Source: Trichosphaerium sp. ATCC 40318
Taxonomy: Eukaryota; Discosea; Flabellinia; Trichosidae
Length of the DNA stretch: 64,000 nucleotides
Assembly (NCBI GenBank): GCA_038496445.1
Contig: JALMLS010000578.1
Coordinates: 372,001 to 436,000 of the forward strand
Direction: 5' to 3'
Shown in pieces: positions 31,788 through 45,241 of this stretch (the stretch's first letter is position 1; every line of letters starts with the position of its first letter). Under the pieces are notes generated by a model. It searched no databases. It worked only from the letters and a program-made list of their open reading frames with translations, and was not told where the DNA came from. The translations under genes were made by a program, and so were the position numbers.

Positions 31788-34700
31788 ATGCTCTCTATAC
31801 ATAAGAAAAAGACGGATACCGTCGATTTAGACAAGCCGTTACGAGCTTTTATCACAGCAAACCACCCAAATGTCGAAATATTCAACGACGCTCTCCTAGA
31901 CATTAATAATTTACGGGAGAACATAAAAGGCTCTCAGGATCAAAATGAAAACGCTTTTAATTTATATTACCGGTAGGTACGCTCCTGAGATGCTGTGATA
32001 TTAATAATTTTAGGTATTATGCCTATGTGGCGTCAATTTCTGGTAGAGTGCCAATAAATGAACAAGAGGTACGTAGTTTGCCTCAATACCACCTCTCCCA
32101 TTATTTCTGTTAACCGAATTCAAGATACGCATCAATTTCATCTGGTACGACGCGTTTAAATCCAAGAAGCACAGTACGTTCTTATACGCGCCTATCCTTC
32201 AAAATGACCATTATTCTTCTCCTCAAACTCATTTTTACGCTTCTACAGCCTTCCAAACGCTCGAGTCTTACTTATTTTTGTCCTGTAGCATGCTATCTTC
32301 CTCAATACGAACTTGGAAGCATTATGTTTAATCTTGGAGCTCTCATGTCTCAAGCAGGCGCAGCCGTTAACAGATCAACTGATGATGGTATAAAAAACGC
32401 TTCTAAACTATTCCAGACTTCTGCTGGATGTTTTCTAATGGCTCGTAACGTCATGGGAGCGTCTCCGTCCGCAGCTGTATCTGAGGATCTTGGAGCAGAG
32501 CCACTACAAATGCTAACAGATATGATGCTCGGACAAGCACAGGAGTGCTTTGTAGAGAAAGCAAACAAAGCAAAAATGAAACCAAAGATTGTAGCCATGC
32601 TTGCTGCCCAAGCTGCTGATTTTTACCAACAAGCACGTGCCAGAATGAACACAATCAAGAATTTGATGAAAGCAAAGGTATGGGAGTGTCTTCTCTATGA
32701 TCGATTCTTTTTGTTTATTTTTTCATTTTAGAAAGTTAGAAATTGGCCTTTAGTTATGGATTATAGATCGAGTTATATGAATGCCTTGGCTCATTATAAA
32801 TTGGGTTTGGCGTGCCAAGACGCTTGTGAATATGGAAAAGAAGTAGCACGTCATGGATTAGCGCTTAAGTTTTTGGGTGCGCTGAAGAACTAAAAGAAGT
32901 TTTTTTCATCTTTTTTTTTCTTTTTGTTCAGAAATTCCTTTGAAGGTCCGACCTTTTCGAAACAACTATTTGTGTAATGGTACTCATTATATTTAATTTT
33001 AGATGGTGTTAAATCTGCTAAGCTACCACAAAAACTTTCCTTACAAGATGAGTTCAATAGATTTTACAATCAAGTCCATTCTGCCTTGATGCTAGCCGTT
33101 AAAGACAATAATCAAATTTACCATGAATCAGTACCAAATGAGCATAACCTTGAACCATTGGCCAAAAAGGCTATGGTACGCGCTGTACAACCTGATGCTT
33201 CGAAACTAGAGATCCCAAAAGAAATGGGTACGATCAATTGTTGTACTTTTTTTTTTGTAAAAAACATTTTATTTCTCATTTCAATGGCGTTTTGTGGCCG
33301 TATCGTATGGTTTTAAGTGCAAACACGTACATACACGTACTGATAAAAATATTTTTATCTGCTTAGATGCCGCTGAAAGAGAAAACAGCAGCGGATTTTT
33401 TTTTCTGTTTTTTTTTACCGAAAATTTAAGGTATTTGTTCGTGTAGTGGTACTAATTATATTGTTGTAGATCCATTCACTCAACTTGTTCCTTTCCGTAT
33501 TCTCAAAGCATCAAGCGTATACACTGAGAGAAAGGATGAATTGGTTAGATCAGTTGTTAAACAAGTTGAAGACTATAATGGCGTTTCAAAGACATCTCTC
33601 CGTGAAATGGGTCTTCCTGGGTCTCTTGAAGCTGCAGAGTCACCTACAGGTATACCTGTCGCACTACAAACAAAGATGCAGCGTGTTAGACGTGAAGGTG
33701 GTACCAAATCAATTAAGGAACAAATGGAAGTTTTGGCGGGTATGGCTGAAGAGGCGAAAGGCATGGTGGCAAAGACTACCAAGCTTCTTGATGATGAAGA
33801 AAACGAAGATAATGCAATGAGACAGAAATACTCAGGACGATGGGCAAGGACACCAAGTCATATGTACGTACAGTACTTTTTTTTTGGTTCTTTTTCCCCC
33901 TTTGTTCACTGGTTTCCCTTTGTCTTCTATTGTGCTTATACGTTTTAGTCTGACTGTACAACAACGTGAGGAAGAAAAGAAATACAGAGCACATATTGAG
34001 CATGCTGTCAAATCTGATGCCTTTGTGAAAGAGAAATTCAATGACAATGCGCAATATATTGATATGTTGGCAAAACCAGAATCTGAGCTTGCTACTATTC
34101 TTCCACAGGATAGTCGCGCATCAAGCGATAAACAAATAGTTTCAAGACTTAGAGGACTTGTAAGTGAGCTTGAAAAGTTAGATCAGACAAGAACAAAGTT
34201 ATTACAAGACCTTAGAGATATGGCACAAAAGGTACTATTTTTATCTTTTGTTATTTATTTAGTTTGTTGAAAACGATACCGCTTTTTGACACGTGCTTTT
34301 GTTCACACTCGAAAGATATTATTTCTTGAGAGATAAATTCAACCAAAAGAACTTTATTTCAGAGTGTTTAAAAGCCAGAACGTTGTTTATTTTTTTTTGT
34401 TTTCAATTATATTTTTTTCTAATGCGAAACTTTAGGATGATATAACGAATATTATGATTACCAAGAGCGAAAATGAGTTTGAAGAAGTATTTAATGTTGG
34501 TCTTACTAAGTATACACCAATTGTCACTAGTATAAGAGAAACAAGTGATACACAATCAACACTTCTATCAAAAATTATGGTGAGTTTTTTTTTGTTGATT
34601 TTTTTTTTCAGTTCACTTTAAACAGCTGTTAACGCATCTGTCAGGATGAGAATGCCAAGTTTGTCAACTCAAGAGGAAGTGCTACTGCTCAAACACAGGA

Positions 34701-35722
34701 GAGACAAAACTTATTGAATCGCTTAGATGAAGGCTTCAGGGTTTACTGCGAACTACGCGAGAACCTAAGGCAAGTTAAACATTTCCTGACTTAACCAAGA
34801 AACTACCGAAAGTTTTTTTGATATTATGTTTTCGTTTCACCGTTTAGTTGCTTATTCTCTTTGTGTGATAGTGAGGGCATCCAATTTTACTTGAACTTTC
34901 AAGAATTGCTACGGAAGTACAAAGTTAAGTGTGCTGACTTCGTATACGCACGTACAACAGAAAGGGAGGATTTGGAGAGAGAAATCTCTAACGCTGCTAA
35001 AAATGTTGCTTCTGCGCGTACTGATACAAATATGACTGACGCATACACTGGCGAGGCTTCAGCAATATTTAACCAAGGTAAGATACGCGTAGCTGTGTTG
35101 TTTGGTTTTTCACTAAAATCTCTTCAGGAACTACCTATCCTTCTCCTGCAGCTCCTAGAGCTACACAGCAACAGCAACAATTTACACAACAACCTGTTAT
35201 GTCAATGCAGCCTGTTGGAATGTACCCAGCTCACACGCGACCTGTTTACATGCAGCCAGTGATGCAGCCTACAATGCAACCAATGCAACCTGTAATGATG
35301 ACGCCACAAGTACGCAAAACTTTTTTTGTAGTTCGCATTATATCTTTTTCGCGCCCAAAAACCACAAAAAGTCCGACAAAGGGAAACTTGTAGAGCAAAA
35401 AAAATCTCGTACAGGTGTTTTTTTTATCTTTCGTTCAAATTGCCTTTGATGGTTTACATACGCACTGAAAGTGACATTTATGAAAAATCTCGTTGCGAAA
35501 CCCAGATTTTCCTTGCTAGAACATCCGAGTTTACCCAAATTTAGATGTACGTCCCAGGAGCACCTTATCCTACACCACCAAACTCAAATCAACCTAATTC
35601 ATACCCTTACCAACAATATCAACAACCACGTACGTCAAAAAAGCAAGAAATTTCTACGGTTTGTCAAAAAAAGGTCTTCATTCCTAATGTTGCTTTTAGG
35701 CTATCCAAACCAGAAGAAATAA
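31788..35722 (+). CDS. PDCD6IP: ALIX/Rim20-type BRO1-domain ESCRT adaptor
   Basis: Endosomal adaptor that recruits ESCRT-III for multivesicular-body formation and membrane scission. The start at ATG 31788 (MLSIHKKKTDTVDLDKPL) matches the usual N-terminus. The frame is open above it but has no ATG. BRO1 domain (to about 33240): YYAYVASISGRVPINEQE, RINFIWYDAF, GSIMFNLGALMSQAGA, MLGQAQECFVEKA. The V domain (about 33470-35070) shows the conserved GLPGSLEA, TTKLLDDEENEDNAMR, RWARTPSH and KPESELATILPQ, then FYLNFQELLRKYKVKCADFV. The C-terminus is a Pro/Gln/Met-rich tail with MQP repeats and YVPGAPYPTPP, ending RYPNQKK-stop at 35722. About 15 exons; exact borders near 32175-32300 are uncertain. Length and order agree with ALIX. 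Confidence 0.9.
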
Positions 35723-36053
35723 AAAAGAAACACGTTTTTTAAAAATAACCGTGTGTTGTGTTTAAGTGCACTTTGTAAATAAACGCGGTTTTGACCTTTC
35801 TGCAACCACTGCACGTTTATATCTTTGGTTCACTGGGTGTTTATACAAAAAATATTGCGTTTGAGCGATATAGTATACTCCTAGAGTTGTTTTCTGACTT
35901 TTGGAAGTGATTGTGTTCTTTTCTGTTCAGGAAAAAAATGTCCGTTGTTTTGATTGTTCCTTATTACTCTTCGGTAGTTCTAAGCACCTCTTCACTTCCT
36001 TCCTAATTTAAAGAAACACCGACGAGTACAAGGCCTCTACAAAAAAATTATAT
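35723..36053. other. Spacer
   Basis: 3' region of ALIX and promoter of the next gene. Nothing else seen. Confidence 0.5.
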
Positions 36054-39000
36054 GTCTCGAGAACGCGGCAGAGACCACGAAAGAGATCGTGATGATCATC
36101 AAAGGGCTAGAACGCAGAGATTTTATCGTTCCAGTGCATATAATTCTCCAACAAGCAAGGTACAAACATTATCAAAAGGGTTTGCAAGCCTAAATTAGAA
36201 TTACAAGACCAAGAAACGCCATAAGTCATATACGACGCGTCCGCGTAGAGTTACACGTGATTTTAATGGAGAAAGAACAGAAAGAAGTGATAGATCAAGA
36301 GAAAGAAGAAATACAAGGTACAAACTATCGGAGTCTGATAGACGGTCCGATACATGTCTCGTTACTACAAAATACGAACGGTTGCCAACGAAAAAAACCA
36401 GGGTTAAAAGCGCAAGGCGGTATGCACATGAGAGATCTAGTAGTCATAGCCGTGCCGCTTCCCAACTCAATGGTAGTGCGCCTAGTTCTCAAGGAAGACT
36501 ATCATTAAGGAGAACACCTGTGGTACGCAAATACAGAGCGATATAGAAACAGTAAGGTTGATTCATTTCAAAGGACCAAAAATTCAAGACAACATCTATC
36601 CTTACGTCAAAGTATTACAGCCAAAGAAGAACGCAACAATCTCGCTCAGCGCCTGGTAAGCTATTGAAGAAAAAAAATTGTACTGGTTTCCCCAGAACAC
36701 ACTTTTTATTGAAATTTGGATAAACAGGGTATTTACTGTTTTGTCTTAGGAAAGCGAGACAAAGTATCACGTAAAGAGGTACCGTTATCGCCTGCGGATG
36801 ATTTTGTTGTTGAAGAAAGCATGGGAAGCATGATTGCAAAAAAAAGGCGTAGAAAGAGACAGAGTGAGTTATCTGGTAGGCTTAGAAGGTACGCATTTTC
36901 TGTACAACCGGTGGAAACTTATTTTCCGTCAATTCACACGCTTTACGTGAAGTTTTAAAAACATGTCTTCGCAGTATACTCTACTACATTGTGTCTGTCT
37001 GATTCATCTTATAGAGCATGTTCTACACGTTTTGTCAAACCAGATCCAAACGTCTACGTGAACTTGACGACTCGACAACGTTCGTTTAGCTTCGATATGA
37101 GCAACGTACTATTAATTATTGATGTTTTTCTGTCTATTTACAAGTTTGGTTTTAGGAACCTGGCTCACGAAGCCCTCACTCTAATGTACTCAAACAAGAA
37201 GAGCAGATATTCTTACAACGTGGTGTTTTGGACAACTTGAAGAAAATAAGAGAAGATAAGCTTGAAGACGCTCGGTGAGTTGGCCTAACAAAAATATTAC
37301 GAAATTTCCATTTTTGTGAAAAATATTGACTTTGTTGTTAGTCGGCTGAAAAAAATTGAAAAACTGAAAAAACTTCAACAAATGAGGCGTATTGAGGATG
37401 CAGAGCTTGAAGCTCGTCGTATGGAGGAAGACCAAAGAATGTTAGAACGAAGGTATCGTCAGGATGATAAAAGAAGAAAAGAGCGTGATCGTATGGACAA
37501 AATGCTACGTGAACAATTCGAGAGAGAAAAGACGCTAGTCAGACAAAAATGTGAGCAAGAGCAGATGCTTATCAACTCAAAATTGAAAAAGATTGAAGCA
37601 CTTACAACAACTCGCCAAGATGGTGACATGGATGTACTATCAAGACGTGAGAGGCAAAAGAGGTGAGACTAAAACAATTTTTTTTGAAAATACTGATTAT
37701 TTTATTGTAGTTGTCCGAATTTGTCAAAGACTGTTTCTGCTTCTCTTGAGAAGAGTTATGAAGTACTTCAAAAATTGGCTGAATCTACAGGAGATTTAGG
37801 ATTTTCAGGTCATCCTATTGTAAGTGAGTATCTTACAAATGTAAGGAAGTTGCGACAACTTGTTAGCTGTACGTTTTTTTTACCATGGAAGAAAATCATA
37901 TGCGGAGAATTTTACCTTTTCTTATGTTCGTTAGATCTTATGGTGCTTCTTGATGATTCCAAAAGCGACGGTATTGGAACTCTAGTCTGCGTGGTATGCA
38001 AAGACTCTTTTTTTTTTTTGGAAACACGTGATTCTTTATCACAAAAAAAATCACGTGATTTTTTTGAAAAGGTCTTTTGTAACATTTATATTTAGGATCA
38101 AATTGTTCATACTGTTGGTCTAATAGTACCTTACATTGATATCGTTGCAGCAAGAACAATCATTCATGAATACGCCCACAAAATGGTAAAAAAACAAGAA
38201 AAAAACGCTTTAGTTCGATCTCTTATTTTTCCTTTCAGATTTTATGTTTGTGTTAACCATTACTTTCGTTATTGTTTAATTGTTACTAGTAATAACAAAC
38301 TAACTACCTTTTCTTTACATAGACAGCTTTGACTATCGAAATCTTTCATCGTGGGAGCAAGCTCAAGTTATCGCATGAAGAGAAGGATGCCATACGTAAT
38401 CACATGGGTGCTCTATGCCAAGATGTTACTGCATACGTTAGAAGGTCTATACTACCATTACCAACAGCAGCGCCTTTAGTCAGGAGCGCAATGGTACAAG
38501 ACAAAAGAGTAGATATCACAACATGGTTAACTTTTTTTTAATAGAGTTTCACGAGAAGCGGATGGAATTTCTTCAATCTTTTCTCAGAGAATACAACAGT
38601 ATCACCTATTATTCTATCTCTAAGGACATTACTAAAGAGATCAAAGGAAGTATCAACAAATATCCAAGCAGTACGTTGTTTTTTTGTTGGTTGAAGAAAC
38701 AAATCTTAGTTTTTGTTTTTTTTTCTTTGTTGAGACGGTCATCAATAACTTATATTTTAGTACCCTTTGGATTCTAAAGTAGGTGATAATAAAGAGAAAA
38801 TAAGTACCATTACAGTGAGTATTCAGAGATACAAGAAGTTGATCAGAAAGATAAAAGCACTCGAGAAAAAAGACAAGATGGGAAAAAGTAAGTCTACTTT
38901 TCCTTTTTGTTGGTTTGCTTTGTTAACTGTATTTTATAGTTCCTGATGAAGTTATTCTACAAGCCTTATCTACAACACGTAGAATGATGGTTTCAATGCA

Positions 39001-39058
39001 ACATTTTGTTGATTATCATAACGAGAGACAAGTCACCACGGAGAAAACTATTTTGTAA
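36054..39058 (+). CDS. RS-rich and coiled-coil protein, multi-exon, unknown
   Basis: ATG 36054 opens MSRERGRDHERDRDDHQRAR, an Arg/Glu/Ser/Asp mixed-charge start as in splicing-associated proteins; exon 2 (from about 36201) is Arg/Ser-rich. A later exon has KRRRKRQ. From about 37150 a charged coiled coil follows (MRRIEDAELEARRMEEDQRM, then RERDRMDKMLREQFEREKTL). After that come helical exons: SLEKSYEVLQKLAESTGDLG, VGLIVPYIDIVAARTII, ALTIEIFHRGSKLKL, EFHEKRMEFLQSFLREY and IQRYKKLIRKIKALEKKD. It ends QVTTEKTIL-stop at 39058. The joint around 36660-36750 is not resolved, so this could be two genes (RS-rich, then coiled-coil). No family recognised. Confidence 0.6.
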
Positions 39059-40163
39059 AAAAAATATAAATGTGAAAAAAAACAAACAAAAAAATTATAA
39101 TTGTAAATGTCAGCAATGTTGTTCTCATGCTTACAATGAGCTACTGATACAAGTATCAAACATTTCCACAACATACCATTCATCTCATGGAACATCTTTA
39201 TCTTGTAATTACGCTAAGAAAATGGCAAGCCAACAGCTAAAACATATCCAGAATTTGTCGCTACTTACAAGGAACCACCTGTCATTCTTTTCGAACCAAA
39301 TTTTTTTCGAGATGTTTGTACCTGTTACAAGCCCTTACCATGTGTTGTTTTACGGGTTGTATTTGTAAGACGGAAACATGTTTTTGTAACGCTCCGTACT
39401 CTAGAAACATATTGACTATAAGAATCATGTAAATAAAGTAGTTAGTTTTTAATATAATCTCGTACGTTATCTCTTGGAACCTTACAGTTTTAACGTCAAT
39501 TTTGAAAAGATAGCGTATACGTTTGTTATTGTTAATGTGTGATCATTATCGTAACATACATTGACGTAACTACAGGTTTACTTAACAAAAACAAACTGTA
39601 ATGCATCCGAGTGGACAACATTGTAAAGACATATCCCTAACTTTCACATAGATAGTTGTTTTGTAGTTATACATACTGTGATCTCCGCGGAGTGATTTCG
39701 ATTCACAACTTCACACCGCAAGTTAAAAGTATGTTGTAGACATGTTAGCTTTAGACGACAACAGTGTAAAGACATCCCGAACACGGCTATAGCGCAACAT
39801 TGCGATTAAATCTACACACATGGCGTGTACATTTGTTAGTTATAAGGATATAAATGCCTTAATAATAACGCTACACAGTCACTCGTAACAACTATTTTTT
39901 AGAGTTTACAAGTGTATCACGTGATGCTTAAAGTTTGTCCGATGAATACCCGGTGCGTGAGAGTTAGTGAAAAGTTGTTGGAGGTAAGTGAGTGTTTCAC
40001 AGATCCCACACTCGAATTTTCTCGTACGTAGGCTGAAGTACCGTTACAAAACGCAGTTGTTATTCCAAACGCGGCCCAACAATTCACGTAATCATAAATT
40101 GATCACATTCTCGCATTCGCTAGATATTCATAACGACAAAGCACCCAACAACAAACGAAGCAA
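39059..40163. other. Spacer with weak ORF
   Basis: A frame around 39225-39412 (YPEFVATYKEPPVILFEPNF...) looks protein-like but has no start or partner exon. The rest to 40163 shows no gene; one TCACGTGA near 39918. Confidence 0.35.
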
Positions 40164-42216
40164 ATGAATAAAATGCATTCCGAAATATTAATTCTACTTA
40201 TAACCCTCTCCGTGATGGCGACTCTCGGTAAAATTGAAGATACTTCTGTAGACAAAAGAGGCGGTAATGGAGGTCCGCCTTTGAGAACAGATGTGAAGAT
40301 TGACTGTTTCGGTAAGCGCTAGATACAATGAGTTATATTTCGATCCTTTAATTTTAATTAAGATATCTTCGAGCCTTTTAGAATCACTAGACTCATACCA
40401 GAATTGGCTGGAAGATTTGGTGACAGTCACGAATCTGCTATAGCTTCCGGAGTGATAAACGGAGTGGTATGAAGGTCTAATCACGTTTTCGTAAAGAGAA
40501 TATGCAAACAGACCTGTTTACACTAAATTGTGTTTATGAAAACATAAATTAGCGAACACGTGCTAACGAAATATAATTAGGAATATTTTGTTCTTGCTTT
40601 CCAATATGAATTACGGAGGAATCAAGCAGGCTTTGTGGATATGGTTGTTGTAGTATTTACTATAGAAGGTACGTGAGGACGAACTATAAATTCAATAACA
40701 AAAAACCCCATAATATCGGCGCTACGTCAAGTTTCCAAGAAGTAGTTCCTTTTTTTTTTTGTTTCATTCATAAATATCGAGTTTTCATAGGACTCGCAAA
40801 CGGTGAGCTATCGTACTTTCGAGTGCCTAATGCCAATAACCCTGATATCGCATTTGGCACAAATGATGTTGCAGTTTCTGGTGATGGAGATAGCATAGAA
40901 GAAGTTTTTGTGTATTTTCTGATTGAAGATCCTGTAAATGGTGTAAGTCCAAAAAACTCACCCGAGTACTCTTAATCACAGCTGATTATGTTCGAACAAA
41001 TAGGGTCTAATGATGGAGAGCAGATTTCAAGTTTTTGGTGACACGTCTGTATCTGTATCAATCAGGTCAAAGGTAGCTTATAATCCAAGTACGTAGTCCT
41101 TTGAGAATTGAGTTTTTTTTTTGGCTTACATCATTTTTTTTCTTTTTTTTGTTTGTTCATGTTTGGGTGTCTTACTGCGTTTTCCCTAGCTACTGATATG
41201 TACTTGGTTACTCACAGATCAAATGGAAATAATCTGTATTCAATCATAGATTCATCTAGGACTGAAGTTGTTGATAGCGTCGAAATACGTACTTAAAATC
41301 CTTGCGCACTTAACCTTCACTAATGGTATTTTTTATCAAATAGCATGTGATGAAAGTAATTATGATGTTGTCTATGGCGGAGATGCTTGTAACTGCTTTG
41401 TTATAATTTTACAAGGAGACCTGGAATTATTACATTATATTATAGATTCGAGTGGTATGGGTGTTGTATGTGGCGTCATCTTATTGCTAAAAACGAAATC
41501 TTACTTTTTTCTGTTTTAGAACGCGGATGTCACTAGTGAAGCTACTATGCACGAGTCAGATGATATAAGAGCTGTGTATCACCCTACAACTGGATATATT
41601 GGTATAACGTCATATGGTAACTCTATTGATGGTAGTGGTGCTGAAATAGATGACACTACAGAGTTTTTTCTCTGGGAAGTTAATGCTATGTCTGAAGTTA
41701 CTGTTCTTGATAGTGTCCTAACACTTACTGAAGATTTGGATGGGGATGATGTTGTCATAGATATGGATGTTATTCCTGGCACTCCAGGAACTTTCTTAAT
41801 CGTAACTCCTGATACAACGAGCGACGAGAGACTATTGTATATCACAAGTTATAGATCTGATGATAACACGTTCAAAGTTAGAGGTTTAAAGCTACAACGT
41901 GAGTTCTTTTGAGTTGCTGGAGTAACACCAATTAAATTTAATATAGGAGATGATCCAGAACAACCTGCAATCGCATACGGACCTATGAGTGGTGTAACAG
42001 CAGTACGTCATATTTGAATATTGTTTTTTGGGTGTTCGTTCTTTTTTCTTTTTTTTTTCTTGACGACTAGTTTGTTAGTATGTTAATTTTATCTAGATTT
42101 CAGTTGAACTTGAGAGGGCTCGGGGAGCTTTAAGTACTATATGGGTTCATATACTAAAAGATTCGATTCAGAGAATAGTTGACCCTCAACCAGGACAATG
42201 TGGAAGAAGACTTTAA
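40164..42216 (+). CDS. Secreted repeat-strand protein, paralogue 2
   Basis: Paralogue of the gene at 16892-18840. ATG 40164 opens MNKMHSEILILLITLSVMAT, a signal peptide, followed by an exon ending VKIDCF (VDVDCI in the other copy). Matching units are LSYFRVPNANNPDIAFG, GGDACNCFVIILQGDLELLHY, MHESDDIRAVYHPTTGYIG, TEFFLWEVNAM, LLYITSYRSDDNTFKVRG and the last exon QRIVDPQPGQCGRRL-stop at 42216. About ten exons with GTACGT-type donors. A secreted or surface β-strand-rich protein is likely, probably a propeller; no family name can be given. The C-terminal Cys may pair with the Cys after the signal peptide (inference). Confidence 0.7.
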
Positions 42217-43349
42217 CTACAATGCGTGTAGCAATAAAAACAAAACACTTTTGTGCTTGATAATGTTGGACCAAGTCTAAATCATTGCATCCGCGCGGTA
42301 ATACTGCTTTACCACTCTGATGAACTTGTAACGCCTCGAATATTTAACGTACAGTCTCTATGTACTACTTATGTAAGCGTGGAGTGAAAATCCGATTTTG
42401 TGTGGAAATGGAATATATTCCGTTGCGCATTTTCACCCTTTGATGTTTGTTTGTAACTCATTCTATGTGCTATACGCACATTGCCCAATGTAAGCAATAA
42501 AGTACAAATAAACTTCAGGCAAACCCAAAAGTACAAATGGAACGTCATAGACCCTAACTCTTTACACTGTGTAAACAACATTGCGTACATTTTCTGTACA
42601 AGTAGTAGTGGTATTTCTTATGGACGACATGTTTGGTAACATCTTGTAAAACAGCCAATTACGTACCATTTAGTAGAGCAACAAAAGGGTCTTTCCGTGA
42701 TTGTAGGTGCCGAGAAAACTCAAAATTTTATTCTCTAGTACAGAAAATCCTAAATGAATCTGACGTTTTAATTTCATCGTTCAAACTTTATTTTCGCTTG
42801 CTTTGTTACTTCGTGTATTGTAGAGGTACTCAAGAGGTACCATCCCTTTTTTAGAACACCAGCAACAAACTGAGGGTGAATACACCCACGTAGTTTAAAT
42901 ATAAATTTTATACAATATTCATAACGTGGTATTTTCACGTGTCTCCTCGGCAATGTTACCAATGTGATACTACTTTCAATGCAGTAACAATAGAAAACCT
43001 CATGGTTTGACGAAATGCTTCGTGTAGATCTTAGTGGAGCAATGCAGTGAGCGAACTTGTAAGGAAGTTCCTGACTGTCTTTTGGTTTCACTATACACTC
43101 GTTTGAAACAGAATTACAGCAATTTGCGGTCGGGCAATTTAACTTTCCTTTTGAACCAAATTTGGGTGTGAGCGAAAAAGTTCACTTGCGATTGAGCACA
43201 AAAAGACACGTAAGGTTTTAGTCACGTGTCTTAAATTATTGCGTCACGTATACGTACAATTGGCTTACGGATACGTGGTAGAAGCAACTAACAGGTATAG
43301 TAGCTGTATAGTAGTATAATTATACTAACGGGCCTAAGTAGTCTGGAAA
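42217..43349. other. Spacer
   Basis: Short ORFs only (42369-42590 minus, 42633-42854 plus), no motifs. CACGTG near 42939 and 43223. Confidence 0.45.
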
Positions 43350-45241
43350 ATGGCGTTACGACAATACTACGCTATTATTATCGTAGTAGTTGTGTTTATA
43401 AGTCTTAATATCGTATGGTTTCAGTTTAGTCGTAATGCAATACAACGATACGTATCTGTAGGCTTATTCGATAATAATACAAAGAACACGTGCGCACAGA
43501 ATTTCTGTAGATTATTCCCACCGGACTATAAATTCAATTATGGTAAAATGACACCTCTGAAACAGTTTAAAGAGACTATGAAGATATTTCAGGGAGATTA
43601 CATTGAAAACAATGGACTTAACATTACAAAGCGTTGTAAGAGGTGGATGAAGCCAGTTTTGGCACGTGCTGAAGAAAAGTGGAAACTTTATGTTGGTGCA
43701 AACGAGAACCATAAGTACCTAACTAAGCAAAGGAGGGAAAAAAATGCAATTGATAATATTGCTGATTTTACTTATGCTCGTCGATTGAACTATAGTATGA
43801 TACATCATGAATGTATACGACCTTTTGTTACACTTAAATTGGATGAGTCTCCAAGGTCTATTAACATTTTTATCGCTGTTGGTGGTAGATCAAAGTACGG
43901 TCAATTTTATTTTTTTTTTTACAGCTTTTTTTTGTAAAAGTTTATCCTCTTTTAGGAATTTGCTCTATACTTTGAAATCCCTTGATGAAGCTGCTAAATT
44001 TGCTAACATTATCGATTCTATACATGTTACAATAATAGAATTTGGAGATAAGGAAAGCGAGGAAAAGGTTTTTTCAAAAAAGAATAATTTTTTGTCAAGT
44101 TATATACATGTTCCAAAATGGGCTTATCAACTCTGGGGTTGTGGTATATTCTTTCCAACAAGTCTTGCACATAATATTGGGTTTATGTTATCTGAAGAAG
44201 CTGAATGGAACTTATTTCTAGTAGCAGACTTTGTTTTACCTTTGAATTTCTTTGTGGTTGCAGATTTGAAAAACAAGACAAACGAAGAATATTTTTCACC
44301 TTACACATGTACGTTCTTCTGTTTCCGGTTGTTTTCTTATCCGTGCTCTTTTCTTTTTTCTCATCTTGGAGATAAAGTAGTAGGTATACATCTGTTTTAT
44401 ATAGGCTAATTAGTGATTTAGATGCGTTGTATTTAACACGAAAGCAGGCAAACAAATTTTTTAAGAACTGGCACAAAAAAGGTTATGTGGCAGATTATAC
44501 TGGTGAAGTAAAGGATGAAGTCCCAAATCCCACAGGTATGAATATTATTGCAAAGAAAATTACCAGTGACTCCATGCAATCAAAAACCACTATGACTTTG
44601 TAAACCACTTGTGATAAAAAAACCCCCAAAACTTTTCCGTTTCGTATTAGAAGTTTAAATTGTGTTGACTTTCGGCGACATTTTGACTCCGTGTTTCATT
44701 TGAGGTGTTTGATTTATTGATATAACTTAGGCGGTGCAATTTTTATAAAATCTACAGCTTTTAAAGCTGTTGGTGGGTATGATCCTGAACTTTTTTGTGG
44801 ATGGGCACCCGAGGATCATAATATGATATTTAAACTTGGAAGGTATACAAACAAAGTTGATTGTTTTGAGGATGTACCACGTGTGAATCAGTGTACGTAA
44901 TATTCCTTGAATATTTTATATAACAAAATTTTGTCATTACATGTACACTATGTATATGTTGGTCACGTGAACAAAAACCCAGGTCATGGGAAAAATTCTT
45001 CACGTTTTATCTCTTTCTGATTTGCTATTTAGCTATTGTTCATGTCCCTCATAAACGTACATTTGGAAAAGTTACTTATACCGCTTATGATGAATATATT
45101 GCGAATGCAATAAAAGGTCTACCTATAGATCATGTACGAAGGTACTTGGCATACAAAAAGAGGCTACTATCAATAGAACCTATATGTGACTGTGCACATT
45201 CTTATCAACGTACAAATCCACAAAAATGTAAACGATATTAA
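43350..45241 (+). CDS. Golgi type II glycosyltransferase, GT7-like
   Basis: Predicted Golgi-resident transferase of about 480 residues. ATG 43350 opens MALRQYYAIIIVVVVFISLN with one signal-anchor helix (residues about 6-24), then a lumenal stem with CAQNFCRLFPPDY. The catalytic part has INIFIAVGGRS, then LLYTLKSLDEAAKFANIID, NIGFMLSEEAEWNLFLVADF, DLDALYLTRKQANKF and, late, GGAIFIKSTAFKAVGGYD followed by GWAPEDHNMIFKL. The last block is the hallmark of the β4-galactosyltransferase / chondroitin-polymerising C-terminal domain (GT7C), where the acidic PEDH pair helps bind substrate and metal. Six or more exons; stop at 45241 after a Cys-rich tail. Sugar specificity cannot be read from the sequence. 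Confidence 0.8.

Noticed and set aside
39225-39412. Plus-strand frame reading YPEFVATYKEPPVILFEPN
   Set aside because: Protein-like composition, but I found no start codon, splice partner or family.
41579-41845. 88-codon minus-strand ORF
   Set aside because: Shadow of the Ser/Thr/Asp-rich exon of the plus-strand secreted gene.
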